Source: Rhizobium sp. WYCCWR10014
GTDB taxonomy: Bacteria; Pseudomonadota; Alphaproteobacteria; Rhizobiales; Rhizobiaceae
Length of the DNA: 64,000 nt
Direction of reading: 5' to 3'
Assembly: GCF_001657485.1 (NCBI RefSeq)
Contig: NZ_LXFU01000041.1
Coordinates: forward strand, 62,001 to 126,000
Below, in pieces: positions 1 through 8,347 of this stretch. The notes under the pieces are model-generated. The model made no database searches, was not told the DNA's origin, and worked only from the letters and a program-made list of their open reading frames with translations. Position 1 is the first letter of the stretch, and every line of letters starts with the position of its first letter. Position numbers and translations under genes: made by a program.

Positions 1-174
1 GATCGACAGGGTGCCGTGCACATAGAAGGCGGCGACGAAGCCGGCAATATTGGCGAAACCGGCGCCACGCCCCGAGGTAGGCACCGTCTTGGCGATGAGG
101 ACGCCGTTGGGGCCAGGGGAAATGATGAGCAACGCGGTGACGAAAGCAAAAGACAGAATTTCAGCAATCGACAT
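1..174 (-). CDS. LysE/RhtB family translocator, 5' part only
   Basis: The first 58 codons of a gene running off the left edge. The start ATG is at 174-172 and the frame is open to base 1. The translation begins MSIAEILSFAFVTALLIISP, followed by GPNGVLIAKTVPTSGRGAG. A hydrophobic first segment, then SPGPN and a Gly-rich turn, is the classic N-terminus of LysE-type amino acid and metabolite exporters of the inner membrane. The rest lies outside the window, so substrate cannot be judged. It is transcribed away from the cytochrome c gene. Confidence 0.8.
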   Translation of the reverse strand, partial: MSIAEILSFAFVTALLIISPGPNGVLIAKTVPTSGRGAGFANIAGFVAAFYVHGTLSI

Positions 175-425
175 TGCGCGCCTTTCCTGGGCCTGGTTTC
201 GACTGTGGGGGCTTCGAGCAATTATGGCGTCGCCGATACCGGCGTCAATATCCAATCTCCGAGGGTGACGGACCCTCCTGGGAGGACCGGAACAGGCCCG
301 GCCCCCGTCCAAATTGATGAACCGATTGACTTGCACCCGCGAAGGACTAAGCTTTGTGCCATAGCAACCACCACTCACACGCGAGAGATTGCGGAGGGTG
401 CAAGTGGCTGGCGACCTTTAGGAGG

Positions 426-827
426 ATGAGGTTTGCCGTGGATTACCGTGTTGTTCTGCTGATCGCCACATCCGTCATTGCTCTTTGTCCTGGTAAAGCC
501 GGGGCGCAGGAGGGCGATGCGACGGCGGGTGCTGCCGTTTTTAAGAAATGCGCGACCTGTCATGTCGCCGATTCCGATACGAACAAGGTCGGCCCGTCGT
601 TGAACGGGCTGTTCGGCCGGAAGGCCGGAACGCATCCCGATTACGCCTATTCGGCCGGGATGAAGGCGGCCGGCGAGGGCGGTCTCGTCTGGGACGAGAC
701 GGTGCTGCGCGACTATCTGCACAATCCGAAGGGGAAGGTGAAGGGTACGAAGATGGCCTTCGTCGGGGTGAAGGACGACCAGGAAATCACCAATCTCATC
801 GCCTATCTCAAGCAATATTCCAAGTGA
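426..827 (+). CDS. Small exported class I c-type cytochrome
   Basis: A cytochrome c of about 133 residues with a Sec-type signal ending near KAGAQ, one CATCH haem-binding motif (residues 42-46) and a likely axial Met in GTKMAFVGV. It probably carries electrons in the periplasm to the oxidase encoded just downstream. AGGAGG (420-425) abuts the ATG at 426, which is unusually close. A GTG at 438 gives a spacing of 12, so the true start is uncertain by four codons. The subunit II here has no fused cytochrome c domain, so this separate protein is a natural donor. The oxidase starts 164 bases downstream, possibly in the same transcript. Confidence 0.85.
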   Translation: MRFAVDYRVVLLIATSVIALCPGKAGAQEGDATAGAAVFKKCATCHVADSDTNKVGPSLNGLFGRKAGTHPDYAYSAGMKAAGEGGLVWDETVLRDYLHNPKGKVKGTKMAFVGVKDDQEITNLIAYLKQYSK

Positions 828-991
828 TGGGCAATATTCCCAGCGACGGGCAATACTCCATATGGCGGCTCGCGGCCGGGGCGCATGCCTAAATCGCCGT
901 AATTGCCGATATTTTCTATCTGTGCGATAATAAACACGGACTTTTTGCGGAATGCGGTTTCACGGGTCGACCTGCTCGAGGAGGAGCGGAC

Positions 992-1810
992 ATGGCTGTC
1001 GTGCTGATCCTCGTCCTGATTGTCGTCGGCTCCGTGCTGTTCCATGTGCTGAGCCCGTGGTGGTGGACGCCGATCGCGTCCAACTGGACCTATATCGACA
1101 CCACTCTCGTCATCACCTTCTGGATCACCGGCATCGTCTTCGTGGCGGTGGTTTCTTTCATGGCCTATTGCGTCTTCCGCTTCCGGCACAAGCCGGGTAA
1201 CCGGGCACATTACGAGCCCGAGAACCGCAGGCTGGAATTGCTGCTGGGAGGCGGGACGGCGGTCGGCGTTGCGGCGATGCTGGCGCCCGGCCTCATCGTG
1301 TGGAACCAGTTCATCACGGTGCCTGCCGATGCAGCATCGGTCGAGGTCGTCAGCCAGCAATGGCTGTGGAGTTTCCGGCTGCCCGGAGCCGACGGAAAGC
1401 TCGGCCGCGCCGAGACCGGCGACGTCACCCCCGAAAACCCGCTCGGCCTTGATAAAAACGACGCAAGCGGCCTTGACGACGTCATCATCGAGGGCGGCGA
1501 GCTACATCTGCCGATCGGCAAGCCGGTGCACATATTACTGCGCTCCGTCGATGTTCTCCATGATTTCTACGTGCCGGAATTCCGCGCCAAGATGGACATG
1601 ATACCCGGCATGATCACCTATTTCTGGTTCACGCCGACGCGGACAGGGACCTTCGACATCCTCTGCGCCGAACTCTGTGGCGTCGGCCATGGGCAAATGC
1701 GTGGCACCGTCGTCGTCGACGAGGATGCGGATTACCAGACCTGGCTCGGACAGCAGCAGACATTCACCCAGCTTACGGCGTCATCGGGAGAGATGCCGCC
1801 GGCAAACTGA
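992..1810 (+). CDS. coxM: Cytochrome c oxidase subunit II
   Basis: A 272-residue subunit II carrying the CuA electron-entry site. Hydrophobic segments lie at about residues 1-20, 38-62 and 85-103, followed by a periplasmic cupredoxin domain. All CuA ligands are present: His190 (VLHDF) and Cys225, Glu227, Cys229, His233, Met236 in CAELCGVGHGQM. It has a good ribosome site (GAGGAGG, 979-985). The gene order II-I-III-III matches Bradyrhizobium coxMNOP. Bradyrhizobium CoxM carries a C-terminal cytochrome c domain, but this protein ends soon after the CuA domain. Confidence 0.9.
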   Translation: MAVVLILVLIVVGSVLFHVLSPWWWTPIASNWTYIDTTLVITFWITGIVFVAVVSFMAYCVFRFRHKPGNRAHYEPENRRLELLLGGGTAVGVAAMLAPGLIVWNQFITVPADAASVEVVSQQWLWSFRLPGADGKLGRAETGDVTPENPLGLDKNDASGLDDVIIEGGELHLPIGKPVHILLRSVDVLHDFYVPEFRAKMDMIPGMITYFWFTPTRTGTFDILCAELCGVGHGQMRGTVVVDEDADYQTWLGQQQTFTQLTASSGEMPPAN

Positions 1811-1857
1811 ACTCCGCAGCGGTCGCAGACCGCTGGGAGACGAAGGGGAGAGAGATC

Positions 1858-3636
1858 ATGGTTGAGATTCCATCCGACAGCGCAGGCGCCATCCCCTCTG
1901 CCGAAGTCGAGGATGTCGAGCTCTATCATCCGAAAAGCTGGTGGACAAAATATGTGTTCAGCCAGGATGCCAAGATCATCGCCGTGCAATATTCGCTGAC
2001 GGCGATCGCAATCGGCCTGGTGGCGCTGGTGCTCTCCTGGCTGATGCGGATTCAGCTCGCCTTTCCCGGCTATTTCGCCTTCATCGATGCCGATCATTAT
2101 TATCAGTTCATCACCATGCACGGCATGATCATGGTGATCTATCTGCTGACCGCACTGTTCCTCGGCGGCTTCGGCAACTACCTCATTCCGCTGATGGTCG
2201 GCGCGCGCGATATGGTGTTTCCATACGCCAACATGCTGAGCTATTGGATTTACCTGCTCGCAGTGCTGATCCTCGCCGCGGGCTTCTTCGCCCCAGGAGG
2301 CCCGACGGGGGCCGGTTGGACGCTCTATCCGCCACAGGCCGTTCTCTCCGGCACGCCTGGCGGCAAGGACTGGGGTATCCTGCTGATGCTCTCCTCGCTG
2401 ATCGTCTTCATCATCGGCTTCACCATGGGTGGGCTGAACTATGTGGTGACCGTGTTGCAGGGGCGGGCGCGCGGCATGACACTGATGCGCATGCCGCTCA
2501 CGGTCTGGGGCATCTTCACCGCGACCGTGATGGCGCTGCTCGCCTTTCCCGCGCTCTTCGTCGCCTGCGTCATGATGATGTTCGATCGCCTGCTCGGCAC
2601 CAGCTTCTTCATGCCTGCCATCGTCGAAATGGGCACGCAGCTCCAGCATGGCGGCGGCAGCCCGATCCTGTTCCAGCACCTCTTCTGGTTCTTCGGGCAT
2701 CCGGAGGTCTATATCGTAGCGCTTCCCGCCTTCGGCATCGTTTCGGACCTGATCAGCACGCATGCGCGCAAGAACATCTTCGGCTACCGCATGATGGTCT
2801 GGGCGATCGTCATCATCGCCGCGCTCAGCTTCGTCGTCTGGGCGCACCACATGTATGTGAGCGGCATGAACCCGGCCTTCGGCTTTTTCTTCGCCACCAC
2901 GACGCTGATCATCGCTGTGCCCACGGCGATCAAGGTCTATAACTGGGTGCTGACGCTGTGGCGCGGCGACATTCACCTGACGCTGCCCATGCTCTTTGCG
3001 CTTGCCTTCATCGTCACCTTCGTCAATGGCGGCCTGACGGGCCTCTTCCTCGGCAATGTCGTCGTCGACGTGCCGCTGTCGGATACGATGTTCGTCGTTG
3101 CGCATTTCCACATGGTCATGGGGGTCGCACCGATCCTCGTCATCTTCGGGGCGATCTATCACTGGTATCCGAAGGTGACGGGACGCATGCTGGACGAGGT
3201 GCTCGGCCAGATCCACTTCTGGATCACCTTCCTCGGCACCTATGCGATCTTCTTTCCGATGCATTATCTCGGCCTGCTCGGCATGCCGCGCCGCTACTTC
3301 GAGATGGGAGAGACGGCCTTCGTTCCGCCTTCTGCGCATACGCTGAATATCTTCATCACAGTCATGGCGCTCGTCGTAGGCGCCGGGCAGATGGTCTTCC
3401 TGTTCAACCTGGTCTGGAGCCTTTTCCGGGGCAGGGAGGCAGGCGGCAATCCCTGGCGGGCAACGACACTCGAATGGCAGACGCCGCAGACGCCGCCCGC
3501 GCATGGCAACTGGGGCAAGGACCTGCCTATCGTCTACCGCTGGGCCTATGACTACAGCGTGCCGGGGGCGGCCGAGGATTTCATCCCGCAGAATGTACCG
3601 TCAAGCGACGGCGTCACCCGGGAGGTGCACGCATGA
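1858..3636 (+). CDS. coxN: Cytochrome c oxidase subunit I (A1-type haem-copper oxidase)
   Basis: The 592-residue catalytic subunit that reduces oxygen at the haem a3-CuB centre. Visible residues are His88 (MHG, haem a), GHPEVY at 280-285 with the His-Tyr pair and the Glu of the A1 family, His330-His331 (CuB), and His416/His418 in VAHFHMV (haem a3 and haem a). Asp118 in the GARD segment corresponds to the D-channel entrance. The GHPEVY motif marks an A1 proton-pumping type rather than cbb3. It lies 47 bases after subunit II and overlaps the next gene by four bases (ATGA). Confidence 0.95.
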   Translation: MVEIPSDSAGAIPSAEVEDVELYHPKSWWTKYVFSQDAKIIAVQYSLTAIAIGLVALVLSWLMRIQLAFPGYFAFIDADHYYQFITMHGMIMVIYLLTALFLGGFGNYLIPLMVGARDMVFPYANMLSYWIYLLAVLILAAGFFAPGGPTGAGWTLYPPQAVLSGTPGGKDWGILLMLSSLIVFIIGFTMGGLNYVVTVLQGRARGMTLMRMPLTVWGIFTATVMALLAFPALFVACVMMMFDRLLGTSFFMPAIVEMGTQLQHGGGSPILFQHLFWFFGHPEVYIVALPAFGIVSDLISTHARKNIFGYRMMVWAIVIIAALSFVVWAHHMYVSGMNPAFGFFFATTTLIIAVPTAIKVYNWVLTLWRGDIHLTLPMLFALAFIVTFVNGGLTGLFLGNVVVDVPLSDTMFVVAHFHMVMGVAPILVIFGAIYHWYPKVTGRMLDEVLGQIHFWITFLGTYAIFFPMHYLGLLGMPRRYFEMGETAFVPPSAHTLNIFITVMALVVGAGQMVFLFNLVWSLFRGREAGGNPWRATTLEWQTPQTPPAHGNWGKDLPIVYRWAYDYSVPGAAEDFIPQNVPSSDGVTREVHA

Positions 3637-4346
3637 ACGTCATCCTGGTCTTCCTTGCTGCGATCGGCGCCATCATCATCTGGTGGCTTTCCGGGCAGCG
3701 GCTGACCTCGAAGCCCTGGCTGGAAACCGGATCGGTGCAGCTGCCTGATAATCACGGCACTGAGCGGCCGCCGGTGCCGGCAGTGAAGATCGGCCTCTTC
3801 GTGTTTCTCGGCGTCGTCGGCGCGCTCTTCAGCCTTGCCGTCAGCGCCTATTTCATGCGTGCGGCGTCCGCCGACTGGTGGGCGATGCCGGTTCCGCGCC
3901 TCCTCTGGGTGAACACCGCGGCACTGGCCTTGAGCAGTGCGGCGCTGCAATGGGCAAAACGAGAAGCGGGGCAGGGCCGCATGGAAAACCTGCGGCCGGC
4001 GCTTGCCGCCGCGTTTGTCCTTGCCGTCTCTTTTCTCGTCGGGCAGGTCCAGGCATGGCGGGAGCTGGTGGCGGCCGGCTACGTGCTTGTCGACAATCCC
4101 GCCAACAGCTTCTTCTACATGCTGACCGGCCTGCACGGGCTGCATATCCTCGGCGGGCTTGCCGTGCTCGCGCACACGACGGTCAGGGCATTTTCAACCG
4201 ACGTTGCGCCGGAGCGGCTGCGCCTCAGCGTCGATCTTTCCGCCATTTATTCACATTTCATGCTCGCCGTCTGGCTGTTGCTCTTCGCGCTCTTTGCCGG
4301 CTGGGCGAATGATTTCGTCGATCTCTGCCGCACACTACTGAACTAA
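3633..4346 (+). CDS. coxO: Cytochrome c oxidase subunit III-like protein, first copy
   Basis: A 237-residue polytopic membrane protein of the haem-copper oxidase subunit III family. Its start ATG overlaps the subunit I stop, indicating translational coupling. Hydrophobic helices include residues 1-16, 50-75 and several later ones. The segment NSFFYMLTGLHGLHILGGL is the characteristic His-containing helix of subunit III. Subunit III stabilises the oxidase and supports proton uptake. Two consecutive subunit III genes are the hallmark of coxMNOP-type operons, and this one corresponds to CoxO by position. Confidence 0.85.
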   Translation: MNVILVFLAAIGAIIIWWLSGQRLTSKPWLETGSVQLPDNHGTERPPVPAVKIGLFVFLGVVGALFSLAVSAYFMRAASADWWAMPVPRLLWVNTAALALSSAALQWAKREAGQGRMENLRPALAAAFVLAVSFLVGQVQAWRELVAAGYVLVDNPANSFFYMLTGLHGLHILGGLAVLAHTTVRAFSTDVAPERLRLSVDLSAIYSHFMLAVWLLLFALFAGWANDFVDLCRTLLN

Positions 4347-4351
4347 GGGGT

Positions 4352-5077
4352 TTGCAGATGGCACAGACTATCGAGACACACGGCGGGGCAGACCTCAGAC
4401 CGGCAGGCCTGCGCGGTGTCGCGTCCGATTTCAGCTCGGATCAGCGCGCCTTCAAGACCGCCTCCTGGGGCAAGGCGATGATGTGGATCTTTCTACTCAG
4501 CGACACCTTCGTCTTCGGCTGTTTCCTGATCGCCTATATGACCGCCCGCATGTCGACGCCCGTTCCATGGCCCAATCCGAGCGAGGTCTTCGCGCTCCAT
4601 ATCGGCGGCCAGGACGTGCCGCTGATCCTGATTGCGATCATGACCTTCGTGCTGATCTCGAGCAGCGGCACGATGGCGATGGCGGTCAATTTCGGCTATC
4701 GCCGAGACCGCCGCATGACTGCCATGCTGATGCTGCTCACGGCCGTTCTCGGCGCAGGCTTCGTCGGCATGCAGGCCTTCGAATGGACGAAGCTGATCAC
4801 CGAAGGCGTGCGCCCCTGGGAGAACCCGTGGGGGGCGGCACAGTTCGGATCGACCTTCTTCATGATAACAGGTTTTCACGGAACCCACGTCACGATCGGC
4901 GTCATCTTCCTCATCATCGTCGCCCGCAAGGTCTGGCGTGGCGATTTCGACGTGGAACGGCGTGGCTTCTTCACCAGCCGGAAAGGCCGCTACGAGGCCG
5001 TCGAGATCATGGGCCTCTATTGGCACTTCGTCGACCTGGTCTGGGTCTTCATCTTCGCGTTTTTTTATCTGTGGTAG
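4352..5077 (+). CDS. coxP: Cytochrome c oxidase subunit III-like protein, second copy
   Basis: A 241-residue member of the same family, starting five bases after the preceding gene. The family signature ITGFHGTHVTIGVIFLI and the terminal LYWHFVDLVWVFIFAFFYLW are clear. The latter is the conserved last helix of subunit III, with the haem-side His in WHFVD. It corresponds to CoxP. It differs enough in sequence from the upstream copy that it looks like an old duplication retained for distinct roles, not a recent tandem copy. Confidence 0.88.
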   Translation: MQMAQTIETHGGADLRPAGLRGVASDFSSDQRAFKTASWGKAMMWIFLLSDTFVFGCFLIAYMTARMSTPVPWPNPSEVFALHIGGQDVPLILIAIMTFVLISSSGTMAMAVNFGYRRDRRMTAMLMLLTAVLGAGFVGMQAFEWTKLITEGVRPWENPWGAAQFGSTFFMITGFHGTHVTIGVIFLIIVARKVWRGDFDVERRGFFTSRKGRYEAVEIMGLYWHFVDLVWVFIFAFFYLW

Positions 5078-5101
5078 GGCTCTATCTGTGGTGAGGTCGT
5101 C

Positions 5102-5467
5102 ATGAACGAGACAACGGCGCATGCGCAAAGCCAAACCGTGCATGCACAAACACACACCGGACAGCAGCACCCGATCCGGCTCTATCTCTTCGTCTGGGGC
5201 CTGCTCTTCGTGCTCAGCGCCTTTTCCTACATGGTCGATTATCTCGGAATCCAGGGTTATCTGAGATGGACGCTGATCCTCGTGTTCATGATGCTGAAGG
5301 CCGGGCTGATCGTCGCCGTCTTCATGCACATGGCCTGGGAACGGCTGGCGCTCGTCTACGCCATCCTGCTGCCGCCGCTGTTGGTGCTGGTTTTCGTGGC
5401 GCTGATGGTATCGGAAGCAGACTATACGATCCTCACCCGGCTCGCCTTCTTTGGTGCTGCCCCGTAG
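5102..5467 (+). CDS. Cytochrome c oxidase subunit IV family protein
   Basis: A 121-residue protein with a hydrophilic, His/Gln-rich first 27 residues (QSQTVHAQTHTGQQH), then three predicted membrane helices, including LYLFVWGLLFVLSAFSYM and a helix with MLKAGLIVAVFMHMAWE. The latter motif is typical of the small prokaryotic subunit IV (CyoD/CtaF-like). It is the last gene of the oxidase operon, 24 bases after coxP. No oxidase assembly gene (ctaB, cox11 or sco) is seen, so haem A synthesis and copper insertion must be supplied from elsewhere. Confidence 0.8.
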   Translation: MNETTAHAQSQTVHAQTHTGQQHPIRLYLFVWGLLFVLSAFSYMVDYLGIQGYLRWTLILVFMMLKAGLIVAVFMHMAWERLALVYAILLPPLLVLVFVALMVSEADYTILTRLAFFGAAP

Positions 5468-5506
5468 AGCAACAATCGGGCGATCTCCGTTGCCGTGCAT
5501 CCTCGA

Positions 5507-6544
5507 TCAGCGTCTCGAAGATGGGTAGTTCCCCTTCTTTTCCCAGGATCGCAGCGCACGCCATAGCACGGTGTTGTCTGCATAACCCAGCACACGCGCA
5601 ATCTCGGACATCGGTGCGACTTGTTGGTCGCCGAGATAATGGGCGGCGAGTGTCTGGCGGTGCTGGCGAAGGAGATCGCGAAGCGACACGCCTTCCTCCG
5701 ACAGCCGGCGCTGCAGGCTTCGCGGCGACATCTTCAGTTCGGCGGCAAGCGTTGCGACCGTGACCGGTTTGCGGCCGAGATAGATGCCGATCAGGGCCTG
5801 GACCTTTTCCTTGAGGATATCGCCGGCCGCCGGCTCGTTGACGAGATCGCCGATATGCCGCTCCAGGATTTCGATCAGGCTTTTGTCTTCCGCACGGTGC
5901 ACACGGTCAGCCTCCGCCTTGTTCATGACGATCCGGTTGCCGGATTGGCCGAACAGGATGGGTGCGCCACAGATGCGTTCCAGCACACTGGCGTCGCGCG
6001 GGGCGTGATGCTCGAGCTGTATTTCGATCGGCCGCCAGCCACGGCGGAAGCACGAACGGACGAGCTGACAGGAGGCGGCGATCGTGAATTCGCTGTCCTG
6101 CCGGCGCGGCCACATGCTGGGATCGACGATCCGGTAGCTCCAGACAAAATCGCCATTTTCCTCGAACACGCCGGAACTGGTCGCGCCTTGTACTGCGTTG
6201 ACATATTTCGACAGCCGCTCGAAAGCGCTGCGAATGGTCGGCGAGAGCGCAAAGAGCATGCCGATGGGACCGATGTCGGCGGGCTTGAAGCCGGTGCCCA
6301 TGCGAGCTCCCAGTGCCGGTTCGTCGGTTATCGTCGCGGCGTCCTCGAACAGTGCGACATAACGCGCCATAGGCAAGACAGCGTAAGGATCTTCCAATTG
6401 CGAGCGCAAAATGCCGTGCGAAGCCAGAAGAAGGTCGGTTTTCCCGGATCTTTTATCGATTTGTTGCACCAGCGGGATCAAGACGGAGGCTCGAATTGAA
6501 GCAACTGCGGGCATGCGGCTGATCAAATGCGATGCAACTGCCAT
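5507..6544 (-). CDS. AraC family regulator with arabinose-binding-type N-terminal domain
   Basis: A 345-residue regulator. The N-terminal two thirds (to about 230) resemble the ligand-binding domain of the OruR/ArgR-like AraC group. The C-terminal region has the double helix-turn-helix: VTVATLAAELKMSPRSLQRRL, then SEIARVLGYADNTVLWRALR. It faces the permease and amine oxidase genes across a 121-bp divergent region, so it probably controls them in response to an amine or its oxidation product. That assignment is from position only. It converges on the end of the oxidase operon. Confidence 0.85.
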   Translation of the reverse strand: MAVASHLISRMPAVASIRASVLIPLVQQIDKRSGKTDLLLASHGILRSQLEDPYAVLPMARYVALFEDAATITDEPALGARMGTGFKPADIGPIGMLFALSPTIRSAFERLSKYVNAVQGATSSGVFEENGDFVWSYRIVDPSMWPRRQDSEFTIAASCQLVRSCFRRGWRPIEIQLEHHAPRDASVLERICGAPILFGQSGNRIVMNKAEADRVHRAEDKSLIEILERHIGDLVNEPAAGDILKEKVQALIGIYLGRKPVTVATLAAELKMSPRSLQRRLSEEGVSLRDLLRQHRQTLAAHYLGDQQVAPMSEIARVLGYADNTVLWRALRSWEKKGNYPSSRR

Positions 6545-6665
6545 TTTCAGCGTCTCCGGTGACCTTCGTGGCGCGAATTATCGATTCATTGGCATAAACT
6601 GCAATTTCGGGGCCAGATCGCCGCGCTTACCTTCTTGGCAACAAACAAGCAAAGAGGGGTTCTCC

Positions 6666-8117
6666 ATGACACTGGAAGCAAGCATGCCCGCACCATCATC
6701 GCCGGAGCGTCGTCTGGCCAAGGACTCGGTGGGCCTCGCCCATATCGTGTTCTTCGTCGTTGCTGCGGCCGCGCCGCTTACGGCTGTCGTCGGCGCTTCG
6801 CCGGCCGCCTTTGCCTTTGGCAATGGTTCAGGCGTCCCCGGCGCTTTCGTGCTTGCCGGCCTGCTCTACCTTCTCTTCTCGGTCGGCTTCACCGCCATGA
6901 GCCGGCATGTCGGCGGGGCAGGAGCCTTCTACACCTATATCACCCACGGCATCGGCAAGCCGGCCGGTGTGGGTGGTGCCTTCATGGCGCTGGTCACCTA
7001 TAGCGCGGTTCAGATCGCCATCTATGGCCTGTTCGGTTTCTTCATGGCCAATGCCATAGCGCCGCTCGGGCTGGTCCTGCCCTGGTGGGCCTTCGCCTTC
7101 GCAGCACTCGTCGTCGTGCTGGTCTGCGGTCAGCGCAACATCGCCTTCTCGGGCGCGATCCTCGGCGTCTGCATGATTGCCGAAATCGCCATATTGCTGG
7201 TTCTGGATCTTGCTATCGTCTTTTCAGGCGGCGGACCTGAGGGCATCAGCTTCTCTTCCTTTGCGCCATCGTCGGTCTTTGCGCCCGGTCTCGGCGTGGC
7301 GCTGGTCTTCGTCATCGGTTCCTTCATCGGCTTCGAAGCGACGGCCATTTTCGGCGAGGAAGCCGAAGATCCGGAAAAGAGCATTCCCCGCGCCACCTAT
7401 GTTGCCGTGCTGCTCATCACCCTCTTCTATGCCTTCTCCACCTGGGCAATCGTGCAATTCTACGGTCCGGGCAAGGTGCAGGCTGCTGCGGCTGCCAGTC
7501 TCGACAGCTTCTATTTCACTGCCGCCAATTCCGTGCTTGGCCCATGGTCGAGCCAGGTGATGAACGTGCTGCTTATCACCAGCCTGTTTGCCTGCATCCT
7601 GTCCTTCCACAATACCCTCAACCGCTATTTCTTCGCCCTTGGTCGTGAAGGTCTGGCCGCCAGGGCGCTTGGCAAGGTTCACGCCAGGCATGGCTCACCC
7701 TATGCTGCAGGTCTGCTGCAAAGCCTGATCGCTGCCGTCGTCCTTGGCCTGTTCGTGATCTTCGGCGCCGATCCCTACACCGTCGTGTTCTCATGGATGG
7801 CAGCGCTTGCGGGTATCGGTATCCTGCTGGTGCAGGTGCTTGTCTCCGTCGCGATCATCATGTTCTTCCGCAAGACGCCGAACAGCTACAGCGCCTGGAC
7901 CACGATTATCGCTCCGACGCTGGCGCTCCTCGGCCTCATTGGTTCGCTGGTGCTGGTCAGCTCCAATCTTTCACTCCTTTCCGGCAGCGAAAGCCCGATC
8001 GTCAAGGCTTTCCCCTATGCCATGGTGCTGGTGGGCATTCTTGGCGCGCTGTTTGCGATCCGGGTCAAGAGATCCAAGCCCGCTCTCTACGCCTCCCTGG
8101 GAAAGGTCTTCGAATGA
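6666..8117 (+). CDS. APC family amino acid/amine permease
   Basis: A 483-residue inner-membrane permease with about 12 hydrophobic segments. The N-terminal DSVGLAHIVFFVVAAAAPLT and the Gly-rich stretch GGAGAFYTYITHGIGKPAGV are typical of the APC superfamily. An internal FIGFEATAIFGEEAEDPEKS matches the conserved loop after helix 6. The frame opens further upstream, but the ATG at 6666 behind AGAGGGG fits the family N-terminus. Its link to the amine oxidase downstream suggests import of a primary amine. It overlaps the next small frame by ATGA. Confidence 0.88.
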   Translation: MTLEASMPAPSSPERRLAKDSVGLAHIVFFVVAAAAPLTAVVGASPAAFAFGNGSGVPGAFVLAGLLYLLFSVGFTAMSRHVGGAGAFYTYITHGIGKPAGVGGAFMALVTYSAVQIAIYGLFGFFMANAIAPLGLVLPWWAFAFAALVVVLVCGQRNIAFSGAILGVCMIAEIAILLVLDLAIVFSGGGPEGISFSSFAPSSVFAPGLGVALVFVIGSFIGFEATAIFGEEAEDPEKSIPRATYVAVLLITLFYAFSTWAIVQFYGPGKVQAAAAASLDSFYFTAANSVLGPWSSQVMNVLLITSLFACILSFHNTLNRYFFALGREGLAARALGKVHARHGSPYAAGLLQSLIAAVVLGLFVIFGADPYTVVFSWMAALAGIGILLVQVLVSVAIIMFFRKTPNSYSAWTTIIAPTLALLGLIGSLVLVSSNLSLLSGSESPIVKAFPYAMVLVGILGALFAIRVKRSKPALYASLGKVFE

Positions 8118-8287
8118 GTTCCGTTGCTGAATTTGCACCCGTCGATCGCCTTCTGGTTCTCGCGGTCGCGGTCCTTGCGGGCGCAACAGTGCTGGTTGCC
8201 GTCGAGGCACATGCCTTTTGCTCTCTGTTCTGCATTCATGCAGACCAGATGATGATTGAGACGCAGATCTGCTCCGGTCGATCCTGA
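8114..8287 (+). CDS. Small membrane peptide coupled to the permease
   Basis: A 57-codon frame whose ATG overlaps the permease stop (ATGA), with GGGAAAGG just upstream as a plausible ribosome site. The product starts MSSVAEFAPVDRLLVLAVAV, has a single hydrophobic helix (about residues 12-31), then FCSLFCIHADQMMIETQIC, a Cys-rich tail. Codons use G or C at third positions like the neighbours. It fills the gap between permease and amine oxidase. No family is recognised. It could be an accessory subunit of the permease or a metal or redox peptide; both are guesses. Confidence 0.5.
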   Translation: MSSVAEFAPVDRLLVLAVAVLAGATVLVAVEAHAFCSLFCIHADQMMIETQICSGRS

Positions 8288-8347
8288 TCACCGCAGCTTG
8301 CGACGCGCCATAGTGCGTCGTCTCTCCCGAAACAAAGAGGTATTTCA

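Noticed and set aside
326..354. TTGACT with AAGCTT 17 bases later, as a promoter for the cytochrome c gene
   Set aside because: The -10 match is poor and such pairs occur by chance. Not reported as a feature.
1732..3504. 590-codon open frame on the minus strand opposite coxN
   Set aside because: Rich in Asp, Glu, His and Arg with no family pattern. It is the antisense shadow of a high-GC gene with strong third-position bias.
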